From assembly GCA_021432605.1 (NCBI GenBank), contig MU271143.1:877277-941276 (forward strand): a stretch of 64,000 bases of DNA, written 5' to 3'. The translations under genes were made by a program, and so were the position numbers. The notes below the pieces were generated by a model that worked only from the letters and a program-made list of their open reading frames with translations, ran no database searches and was not told the DNA's origin. This document shows positions 1 to 8,273 of the stretch, piece by piece. The DNA is from Coniochaeta sp. PMI_546 (Eukaryota > Ascomycota > Sordariomycetes > Coniochaetales > Coniochaetaceae). Position 1 is the first letter of the stretch, and the number at the start of each line of letters is the position of its first letter.

Positions 1-756
1 CGAGGTCCAAGCCCCTTCGCACCACGCGGCAAGGCCCCGGTCCCCGTCACATCTACCAACCTGATCTCGAACCCTTTCGCGCAAGAGCGTGGTCCAAACC
101 TGTCCGAGCCGCGCGACAAGGCCCCGATACCCGTGGCACCTACTAAACCGATCTCGAATCCTTTCGCGCAGGAGCGTCGCGACAAAACTCCAGCTCCTAA
201 GGGACCAAGCAACATGACCTCGTACCCCTTCGGGCAGAAGCATGTCCCAAGTCTCTCCGAGCCGGGCAAAAAATCTCCAGCTCCCAAAGAACCTCCCAAC
301 CGCGTCGAAAAGTCTGATGCTCAGCGCGACAAGATTGCAGCTCTGGTAAAGGACAAGCAAGCACTGCAGAAGAAGCTGGACAAGTACGAGACCACCCTCG
401 ACACCCAGAACGAGAGATTCGCGACCTTGAGGGACCAGCAGAATCAACAAACCCAACGTGTCAAAGACCTTGAAGATGCGCTGACGGCTGCCAACGCAGC
501 GCGAGAGATGGCCTGGGAAGAACGCTGCCGAACGTCCGAGGAGCTTGACTGGGCTCGCGGTGAGCTTGCGCGGGACAAGGACGTCATTGAAGAATTGAGA
601 AGCAGAGCCCTCAGAGCAGAGACTGGCAGCGCAGAACTGCAAGCAAGGGTGAAGGACCTTGAGAATCAACTCAAGGAGAGGAAGGACGAGGCACGCGAGG
701 CGGCGGATACTTTGGAATACGCCATGTCGTTGCTCAAGGAAATGGCTAAAGAGTGA
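1..756 (+). CDS. Coiled-coil orphan protein, 5' end outside window
   Basis: The reading frame is open from the first base of the window to the TGA at 754-756, so the gene starts upstream; the first start-like codon inside (GTG at 133) is not a convincing start. The N-terminal part is a degenerate proline-rich repeat: the motif NPFAQER occurs twice and related blocks (PFGQK, LSEP..K.P.P) recur up to about position 300. From about position 315 the protein is a charged, heptad-like coiled coil rich in K, E, Q and R that runs to the stop. No catalytic motif, signal peptide or membrane segment is visible. A second coiled-coil gene lies about 1 kb downstream on the same strand and decayed ones follow, suggesting a local family. 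Function unknown. Confidence 0.7.
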   Translation, partial: RGPSPFAPRGKAPVPVTSTNLISNPFAQERGPNLSEPRDKAPIPVAPTKPISNPFAQERRDKTPAPKGPSNMTSYPFGQKHVPSLSEPGKKSPAPKEPPNRVEKSDAQRDKIAALVKDKQALQKKLDKYETTLDTQNERFATLRDQQNQQTQRVKDLEDALTAANAAREMAWEERCRTSEELDWARGELARDKDVIEELRSRALRAETGSAELQARVKDLENQLKERKDEAREAADTLEYAMSLLKEMAKE

Positions 757-1738
757 CTTGCCACGCTCGAAGCGCGACTCTTATAGCATTTGGGAATGTC
801 GAGGAGGCTGCCTATTTGCCGGGATCGGTTATGTCGGGCCCCTGAAAGGTCTCGGAAAGGAATGGGATGAGCTCATGCCAAAGATCGAAAGCATGGATAT
901 TGTACTTGCTCAACGCCTGGCATCTGGAAGCACGTGAAGGTCTGCCATTGGTCCATGCTGGTTTGTGGATGTTTGCTCCGCGGGTTAGATGCCTCTTTAG
1001 CTTGCGAAGACAACACGGAAAGAGACAAGCAAGGCAAGCCGTTTATGTAGTTAATGCGGCGCGCTTCACTACGCTCCCCTCATTCCTCTTGCTCCTTTAC
1101 TGTATTGGACGATGGACTACCCTTACCAGCACATATATATTCTCATCTGTGAACGTCGTGACAATCACTATCAGCATCTGCTGGCACAGCTCAGGAGGTC
1201 ATGTTCATCCGCATGTATCTCGGACACATCCCCTGTCGTGATAGAGACGACGTCCTCCCTTTGTGAGGTACTATGAAGGCTCCGGTGTTTGATACTGTGC
1301 CAGACTTGACAGCATGTTGCAAATTGGTGAGAGCGTGAACAGTCACCCAGTATGCTGGGCGAAGCCATCACGAGACTCTAGTATATATGCTTCTATTACT
1401 GGCACGTTCAGGAAATCAACGTGTCTATTTCCAGAAGTAATATGGTCGTCCGGAAAGTGAATGTTCTGCAGGCAGACTTCATGTAATCAAAGATCTCGGA
1501 CGCTCAAATACCACATCCCCTCCCCCCTTCCCCAAGATTCACTACGGACTTGGGAAGAATATAAGCCAACCGCTTCCTTTCCTAAGTTACTGAGCATCAC
1601 CACCTCGCAATTCATACGGTTCTCTCACAACCTTGTTTTTCCAATTCACTCACTGTACTTTCTCTCTGTTTTCATAAACATCTAAACAAATAACCACGGC
1701 TGTCTTCTAGACTTCAAGCGCATCTCCTGCCTAACTTT
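757..1738. other. Intergenic, no gene recognised
   Basis: Only short overlapping reading frames without recognisable features are present. The last 250 bases are rich in C and T (for example around 1515-1540 and 1625-1680), as expected of the leader of the coiled-coil gene starting at 1739. Confidence 0.5.
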
Positions 1739-2506
1739 ATGAACATCAATACCACCCGCGACCAAGTCCGACGAGACGAGATGGAAGCTCTTAAGAAAGA
1801 GAATCAGCTCTTGAAGAAGCTGAATGAGGCATATGAGTGGAAAATTGAAGCGTTGGAGAAGAACTTGCGAGAAGGTACCTCTAGCACGGGTCAGCCTCTC
1901 AGGAACATCGATGGTTGTGCCGACGACGAATCCGACTGGGACGCGAACTTCATCAGGGGAATTCAGAAGCAAGTGCAAGACCAGCAACAGCAGCTCGCCG
2001 AAAAAGACTACGATAACATGAAACTGAAGCAGCAGGTGGCTGAGGTGCAAGATATACTCGCAGCGACTCGCTGTGAGCTAGCCGTCGCCCAAGCAAACAT
2101 GTCACACCTTCAAGACAAACCACTCCGGATACAAGTCGATAACTTGCAAACCCTACTTGGTGAGGGTGCGGAGAGGAACGAGCGACTTGTCAAATTCATG
2201 ATGGATGTGCAACTGGCGATGGATACTCTTGAGGCGTCAAAGAACTCGCGTGAGAAGAACTATCATCTCGTCAAGTTTCTGATGGCTGTGAGGAAGGCAA
2301 TGGATGTACTTAACGCGTCCAAAGAAGTGACCCTCCGAACGCAGTCGATATTACGCAGGACTGAGAAGCAGAACTGTGAAGCGTTACAGATCGGTACACG
2401 AGGCATGGTCATCCGCGCGGACAGGATGGGCCAAGACCTACGGTCTAGAAGGAAGGCTTGGAATCGGGTGAACAACACAGCACAGATTGCACAAGCTCTA
2501 CGATGA
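1739..2506 (+). CDS. Coiled-coil orphan protein, 255 aa
   Basis: An uninterrupted ATG-to-TGA frame follows a CT-rich leader. Two coiled-coil stretches are seen, roughly residues 5-45 and 75-150, with heptads such as ALKKENQLLKKL; the middle holds a short acidic linker (DDESDWD). Residues 140-190 contain an internal near-duplication: the pattern LVKFLMAV.KAMDVL.ASK repeats an earlier LVKFMMDVQLAMDTLEASK about 35 residues away. The C-terminus is basic. There is no signal peptide, membrane segment or enzymatic motif. It resembles the upstream partial gene in composition and layout, so a diverged paralogue is likely. Function unknown. Confidence 0.75.
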   Translation: MNINTTRDQVRRDEMEALKKENQLLKKLNEAYEWKIEALEKNLREGTSSTGQPLRNIDGCADDESDWDANFIRGIQKQVQDQQQQLAEKDYDNMKLKQQVAEVQDILAATRCELAVAQANMSHLQDKPLRIQVDNLQTLLGEGAERNERLVKFMMDVQLAMDTLEASKNSREKNYHLVKFLMAVRKAMDVLNASKEVTLRTQSILRRTEKQNCEALQIGTRGMVIRADRMGQDLRSRRKAWNRVNNTAQIAQALR

Positions 2507-3192
2507 GGTCATGGACTGGAACGACATTGATTACTGTAGGGGGTACAGACTTGAGCTTAGTTGTCACATAGATCCCCGATCCTACTATGCCAGACACCCT
2601 TGCGCATTATCTATGGTAGACCGAATCATAATGAGGAAGCCTGTAATCACACAACACCAAGGAGTCTCCCCAATAAGCACCTAGCAGCATGAGGCCAGAA
2701 TTGACGATTGCGCTGTTCCCCCCAATAACATCCTCGTCCGCTGGTGTCCACGTTTCGCATCTCTCTCCCTCAATTGGTCGGTTCTGTGCACTCAGCCGCA
2801 GGCAAAAGGGAGCCCTGGTCGGCAGCTAAGACTTTATGCACGACTGAACATCGAGGACTTTGCTTGGGACAACCGTAATGCGCACGCACATGGCATGTCT
2901 GGCTCACCGGTGCGAAGAAGAGAGTCGCATCGGAGGGGAGCTTCGAAGAACACGGGCACTCATGCCTACCGCCAAGCCGCAGCCTTGCACCGCCGTGGAG
3001 GTCGGTCAAGTGGTGTCCCTTCACCCTGATAAAATGACAGCACGACCCTCCGTCTTCGATATGCTATATGATAGCTCAAGTGACATGAGCACTGTTGCAT
3101 TCGACCTGACGCTTGGCGGTGAGCAGCGACCGCTGACTCGTCGTTTTCACCATCACAAGCTGTCCGATCAGCCCGGGTGAGCGTGTTCCGCG
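2507..3192. other. Intergenic, no gene recognised
   Basis: Short open frames on both strands lack coding character. This stretch holds the upstream region of the membrane-protein gene starting at 3193. Confidence 0.5.
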
Positions 3193-6168
3193 ATGCGCCG
3201 GCGCGTGTCGGTCTCACCCAGGCAGCACGTGCCGCTGCTCGTCCTCAGCCTGGCCGTGTGCTCCTACTTCGCACGACTCTGCGATGCCGCCGGCCCCGAC
3301 GACTATGGTGTCGAGCCGGGCACCGACTGCTCCAAGAACGTGTCGTGCCAGGATCTGCACACAGACTACTGGGACCGGCCAACCTGCCTGGCCAAGGTCA
3401 TGGCACGGCAACGGAGGGATCCCCACTTCCTCGAGCAGTACGCTTCGGACTCTTTCTTCCAGCGCCTCCCCGACGGCAGCCTAGCCAACACGTCGGACCA
3501 GATGACGCTGACGAAGCGCGGCTGCGACGAGTTCTGCGGCGAAGGAACATTCTACTGGGACGCGATACCGCGGCTGACGACGTGGATCATTCCCGTGGTC
3601 CTCCTGCTGAGCAACCTCGAGCTCAGCCCCATCGACAAGCGCCGGTTCATGACGGTGGTGCACGCCGTCGGCGACCCGATCGACAGCTTCTGGAGTCTGC
3701 TGCACAAGATCTACGTCTGGCGCCGCCTATACGCCATCGGCCTGCACAGCTGTAAGCCGAGGCGGGCTGGCCAGAGCAAGGGGGCCTACTATCTCGAGCT
3801 GTGGAAGGACCGCTTGCAGCGCTGGAAGCGGTGGTGGCTGCGTCTGTTCCGGCGGCAGTACCGGAATCTGCGGTGGTGCTGGCGGATGATAGGGGGGTTG
3901 GTGGCTAAGAGGAAGTGGAAGGGTAAGGGAAAAGCAACACGACTGCGAAGCACGAGTGCCAATGGCGGCGGCAATGATGTTGACTGTGACAGTGACGATG
4001 GCGATGAGGACGACGTCGAGTACGAGACAGCGCACGAACGCGCACGCGTCATCGCCACTGTGCTGGCCGGCTTCGAGGAGATCAGCGGCGCGCACATCCG
4101 CTCCGAGCTGCACTACCACATGGTTCTCCAGCAACTGGGCCGCATCGGCAGCAGCAGTCTCGCACCCGCAGGCACCCGCGCTACCGAGTCCCGCGGTGCC
4201 TGGCGGGAGTGGCGCCACTGCGCGCGCGTGCTGGCCGACGCGCGCACCAACGAGTTCCTGCGCACCCTGCTGGCCATCTTCATCTATGTCTTCGGCGTCG
4301 TCGCCGCCCTCGACGACGCCATCGGCGGCGGGAACACGAGCAAGCCCGGCGGGCGCATCGGCAGCGCCGTGTTCCTCATGTGGTTGGTGCCCATGGCTCT
4401 GCTGAGCAACGTCGTCGGGACCTTCACCAGCCGCCGTACGTGCCTTACAATCATGCGCCTGTTCGTGCGCAGGGCTGGAGAAGCGATGCGTCGCGAGCAG
4501 GAGACGAGGCAACAGCAGGAGAGAACCGAGCGCGAGAAGGAACGGGCGGGGCAGATGGAAACCGAGGCGTCCGGTGCCGCTAGCGAGGGACTCTCTCTTC
4601 CCAGTCCGGCCATATCGATACACGCGAGCCCCTCCACAAGCCCCATCGTGGTACCACGACCGCAACCTCAGGAACGGAATGGGCTTCGCGAGAGTCCGTC
4701 TACGGGAGCTGGCCCGAGCAGAGGCGTCGCTGGTTCCCTCACGCCATCCATCGTGCTTAACATCGCATCCGAGACGAGGCCTAGTAGACCCTCTCCGTCG
4801 AGGCCCTCTGCTACACTGGCCCTCGGGCGAGACAAGGGTGGCTCCAGCGGTGCCCAAGCCCCGCAGCATTCTTTGCTGAGCAGTTCAGCGACCCAGTTCG
4901 GGGACTACCTCTCTTCGGGAATAGGCCCAACGGACACGGCGGAATATTCCAGCACCGCTGGCGGCAGCACCGGCGGCGAAACACCCGGAGCCAGTGGCAG
5001 TGAGGCTCCTCTGCTCAGCGACACGCAAAGCCTATTTCGAGACCCCGTCTGGGATACCGGTGAGACGAACCGTGTGCACGGCACAGGAACCTCACCAGAT
5101 CAGCAACGGCCGGGGCGATCCGGCCCCCACCAAGCTGCTGTTCGCAACGGTGTGACACCGCTGTTGCCCATCACTTCCTGGAACAGGTACTTCAACTCGC
5201 TGCAGTCGCTCGGCGCCATCTACACGTACCGGCCGTGGAAGATCGGCTACCGCGCAGTCCACATCACGTCGAACGCCCACTATGCGCCGAACTGGCTCCT
5301 GTTCCTGCTCGCCACCTTTCCGGTCCTTGTCAGCGCCGCCGGCGCCTTCGCCATCATCTGGTATGCCGTGCCCATTGGCTGGAACTGCCGCCACATATGG
5401 GTCGTGGTCGTCAGCTTCTTCTGGCTGCTCAGCGTGGCTTTCACGACCTGGATGCACGCGGACAAGATACCCAAAAGTGTTGACAAGAATCCCCTCAGGG
5501 AGTTAGATGACGATCTGGGGAGCGCAACCGACGGGCCGTCCAGCCATGCTCCGGACGCTGCTGTCCAGAAGCCTGGGAGCTGGAGCGAACAGACGCGGTG
5601 GACAGTGGTGCTAGTCAAGGACCTCTGCGTCGGCACCGGCCTGCTGGCGCTGGTCTTCCTATCGACCAGCGGCGTCTTCAACAACTGCTTCTGCTGGAGC
5701 GACAAGATGTGGCACAACATCCTGCCCGGGGACTGGGGCCGGCTGGCCTTCGTGCCGCTCAACACCGAGGATGCGTACGGCTCGCGCTCGCAGCACGTCT
5801 ACGGCCCCGTCGTCTACATCTGCCTTGGCGCCCAGCTCGCCTTCGTCGCCCTGGTCGTCTTCCTGTGGTGGGACGGCATCAGCGTCATACGCTGGGACGA
5901 GGAGCACCGCCGGCGCGAGTGGCGGCACGAGGTCTCGTCCGCGGGCGGCGGCGACGGCGATCTTCGCTACATGAGTTATGACGGCCCGAGCTACCTGCTG
6001 TTCTGGTACAAGCAGCACGAGTTCGACAAGCTGGAACTCAAACGGGCGCAGCTGCACAGACGGTACACTTTGGAGCAAGATCTCGTTTACAGACGACGGT
6101 CTGAGGCGATCTTCAGCCCCTTCTTGAAGCGAGAGCCGCATTCCGAGGAGCTGGGACCTGTTGGCTGA
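3193..6168 (+). CDS. Large multipass membrane protein with cysteine-rich ectodomain, 991 aa
   Basis: A single uninterrupted frame. Residues 1-32 look like a signal peptide (basic start, hydrophobic PLLVLSLAVCSYFA, likely cut near CDAAG). An extracellular segment of about 90 residues follows with cysteines near 46, 52, 65, 111 and 115. Hydrophobic segments, estimated by eye, lie near residues 128-146, 355-377, 390-412, 699-723, 735-755, 803-830 and 872-895, so about seven membrane passes. Between the third and fourth is a cytosolic loop of nearly 300 residues, low-complexity and rich in S, T, P and G; a basic and acidic loop sits at about residues 195-280. Composition matches uncharacterised fungal membrane proteins; I cannot assign transport or receptor activity. 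The first in-frame ATG preceding the signal peptide was taken as start. Confidence 0.85.
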   Translation: MRRRVSVSPRQHVPLLVLSLAVCSYFARLCDAAGPDDYGVEPGTDCSKNVSCQDLHTDYWDRPTCLAKVMARQRRDPHFLEQYASDSFFQRLPDGSLANTSDQMTLTKRGCDEFCGEGTFYWDAIPRLTTWIIPVVLLLSNLELSPIDKRRFMTVVHAVGDPIDSFWSLLHKIYVWRRLYAIGLHSCKPRRAGQSKGAYYLELWKDRLQRWKRWWLRLFRRQYRNLRWCWRMIGGLVAKRKWKGKGKATRLRSTSANGGGNDVDCDSDDGDEDDVEYETAHERARVIATVLAGFEEISGAHIRSELHYHMVLQQLGRIGSSSLAPAGTRATESRGAWREWRHCARVLADARTNEFLRTLLAIFIYVFGVVAALDDAIGGGNTSKPGGRIGSAVFLMWLVPMALLSNVVGTFTSRRTCLTIMRLFVRRAGEAMRREQETRQQQERTEREKERAGQMETEASGAASEGLSLPSPAISIHASPSTSPIVVPRPQPQERNGLRESPSTGAGPSRGVAGSLTPSIVLNIASETRPSRPSPSRPSATLALGRDKGGSSGAQAPQHSLLSSSATQFGDYLSSGIGPTDTAEYSSTAGGSTGGETPGASGSEAPLLSDTQSLFRDPVWDTGETNRVHGTGTSPDQQRPGRSGPHQAAVRNGVTPLLPITSWNRYFNSLQSLGAIYTYRPWKIGYRAVHITSNAHYAPNWLLFLLATFPVLVSAAGAFAIIWYAVPIGWNCRHIWVVVVSFFWLLSVAFTTWMHADKIPKSVDKNPLRELDDDLGSATDGPSSHAPDAAVQKPGSWSEQTRWTVVLVKDLCVGTGLLALVFLSTSGVFNNCFCWSDKMWHNILPGDWGRLAFVPLNTEDAYGSRSQHVYGPVVYICLGAQLAFVALVVFLWWDGISVIRWDEEHRRREWRHEVSSAGGGDGDLRYMSYDGPSYLLFWYKQHEFDKLELKRAQLHRRYTLEQDLVYRRRSEAIFSPFLKREPHSEELGPVG

Positions 6169-6310
6169 CACGGGTGCCAGCAATATTACATGGACGTGGA
6201 CTTGTCTTCCGCAACCAGTTGAGAGTGAGAATCATCCTTCCCCAAGGGGCAAGCGTAAACTAGGTCTAAAACCATAGACATAAAATGCGGAACCTAGTGT
6301 CCGTAGCAGA

Positions 6311-6935
6311 ATGCAAAAGTGGAATCGAGTTCCCTTTCAGCCTGAGAACCGACCTTACGAGACGCGCGTTCAGGGTCTCACCGCAGAGGTCAGAACGCTC
6401 GAACAGCTGCTTCGTGAACGTGAAAATGCCACCGAAGCTCATACAACAAACGTCGTAGCTCTGACCAGGCAGCGTAAAGCACATGAGTAGAACTAAGTCC
6501 CCGTGCAAGAGAAAATCACGCGGCTCCGGACTCACGCAGAGATTCTCACAGTGAGTGCCATGCACGGCTCATCGATGAGAAGGGAAAGCTCATTTTCAGA
6601 GGCCAAAAGAGGAAGTCCTCCGTCCGGGTCAGTTCTGGCGCAATGAAGACATTCATGGTGGCGTCGGGGTAAGGTCGAATGCCGTATCTGACGGGACGTG
6701 TTGAGTAAGGGTAAGTTCTTGCTGAGAGCAGGACGACGAACTAGAGGCACTGACCAAGTCTAGAGGGGTTTGGGACAGGCTCGAGGACTAAGACTCGCTC
6801 GTATCACGCCGACAGTTTGTTGTGTCCGAGGCATGAAAGAAAGATCTCAGGTACCTGGCCAAGTGTGGCGGCGTTTTGACAAGAATGTCATGTGCGATGA
6901 GTCCTGGTGACCGAGTAGAGCTAGACACGCATTGA
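6311..6935 (+). pseudogene. Decayed coiled-coil gene with RIP-like stop codons
   Basis: From ATG 6311 a 59-codon frame encodes a heptad-rich stretch (GLTAEVRTLEQLLRERE) ending in TAG at 6488. The same frame, read through this TAG and a TAA two codons later, continues as coiled coil (VQEKITRLRTHAEIL) to 6646. From 6729 a different frame again reads like coiled coil (DDELEALTKSRGVWDRLED), then TAA, then more, then TGA, ending at 6933-6935. The stops sit where CAG, CAA or CGA would restore a coiled-coil residue, which is what C-to-T mutation of repeated DNA (RIP) produces. It is probably a dead relative of the coiled-coil genes at the left end. Borders are approximate. Confidence 0.5.
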
Positions 6936-7425
6936 CATCACATCCCGCTAGCGAGCAAATCTGCTCGCGATCATATGAGTGAGATTGAAATGTTGATCTG
7001 CGCTCTCGGAGGGGAGTCAACTCATCACCAGCGTAATTTCCGCGCCAATCCGAGACCCTCAGTGACATTACAATGCAAAAGCCCTATGCGTAGACAACAC
7101 GCGCCGAGCGAAATTCAGAAGACCAACCTGTCGACCATTCGTGACACATGGTATTTGCCGTATCTAGTCCAAAGGGAAGACGGTCAAGACCGAGTATCCA
7201 GCTAGCTTGTTAATCATGGATTAACAACGTTTCTTCCATACCAGCCTATACAACTAGCAACTGGCCGACTGGGGCCTCGGCTAGAGGACATAGACTGCTG
7301 CCCTAGGATCATTTTGTGTCCTCCAATAAGTTAACTTCTCCTCCCGATCCTTGTATGTATGTACATCTGCTTTCGTTAAACATGTACAGGTGTTTGAAGG
7401 TTATGCGCATGACACGGGCGAATCG
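6936..7425. other. Intergenic, possible further relic
   Basis: Around 6950-7010 a frame with two TGA codons still looks charged and helical, so the decayed coiled-coil gene may extend here. Nothing else is recognised. The right part holds the 3' flank of the secreted-protein gene on the minus strand. Confidence 0.35.
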
Positions 7426-7893
7426 TTACGCAACCGATATCATTGCGACAACGGCAGCAGCCCCCAGGGACAGCAGGCTTATCCTGACGCCCAGAACCGC
7501 AGAGTTCTTCTGCCCGCTCCCCGTCTCAGTCGGCGCGCCAGCACTTGTGATCGTGGCAGTGGCGGTCAGGTTCTTGCACTCGGACGTGGGCATCTTGGGG
7601 ACGAAGGTCTGGTTGCAGGTATGGATCGTCTCGGAGGTGACCTTTGTGTAATCCGTCGTCCCGCCGAAAGACCGGTTTCCGAGCGAGCAGTCCATCTGCC
7701 AGCACTCGTCGCATTGCAGGTGGTAGAGCGAGTAGAAGCAAGCGCTGTTCTTCTCGCATAGGGATCGGCAGAGCTCTGGAGTCGGGACTATCGTGTCGCT
7801 CAGGACCCCCTTCAGGTCCTCGGGATTTGTCGCGTAGGTTGTGCCGTGCAGAGCTGCCAGGATAGCTCCTGCGAACAAGAACGGGTGCTGCAT
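7426..7893 (-). CDS. Small secreted cysteine-rich protein, probable GPI anchor, 155 aa
   Basis: The minus-strand frame starts at ATG 7893 and ends with TAA at 7426. The first 20 residues form a signal peptide (MQHPFLFAGAILAALHG). The mature part has eight cysteines (pattern including LCRSLC, ACF, QCDECW, DCS, HTCN, SECKN) and sequons NRS, NQT and NLT. A Thr/Ser-rich linker leads to a hydrophobic C-terminal tail of about 20 residues preceded by small residues, the usual layout of a GPI-attachment signal. It should be a cell-surface or secreted protein; it could serve as effector-like or wall protein, but no family was recognised. A TATA box lies 90 bases upstream. Confidence 0.75.
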   Translation of the reverse strand: MQHPFLFAGAILAALHGTTYATNPEDLKGVLSDTIVPTPELCRSLCEKNSACFYSLYHLQCDECWQMDCSLGNRSFGGTTDYTKVTSETIHTCNQTFVPKMPTSECKNLTATATITSAGAPTETGSGQKNSAVLGVRISLLSLGAAAVVAMISVA

Positions 7894-7983
7894 GTTTGGG
7901 CGGAGGCGATGCTTTATTGCGGAGGAGATACTGCACGTAACCGGAGCGTTCAGGTATTTGGAGTATTGGCATCCCCGTTCGTT

Positions 7984-7993
7984 CTTTATATAG
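7984..7993 (-). promoter_or_regulatory. TATA box of the secreted-protein gene
   Basis: On the minus strand the sequence reads CTATATAAAG, about 92 bases upstream of the ATG at 7893, a normal TATA-to-start distance for a fungal gene with a short leader. Confidence 0.5.
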
Positions 7994-8273
7994 AAGTGGA
8001 TGCTGCAGAATCGGACATAGAAGGACCGTCTTACTTCACCCCTGGCATTTTATGTACAGTGTAGTATATTTGGAGATTTACGGGGGCATCTGCGAAATTA
8101 GAGTCTTGGCACGCGTTAAGCTCGGTGGCATGAAACCAACCGTGGCCTCAAACAGGTCTTGGCAGCATGCAACGGTAGCGTCCCTTTCATGGTAGGCTGC
8201 GACTTGAAGATCCTGCCAGCACTGTCGTGAGCTTGGGGAAGGTGCCAGCCCTCATAACAGTCCGTGAACTGCT

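Noticed and set aside
3727-4869. 380-codon minus-strand frame inside the membrane-protein gene
   Set aside because: Antisense shadow of a GC-rich coding region; the opposite frame has signal peptide and membrane helices.
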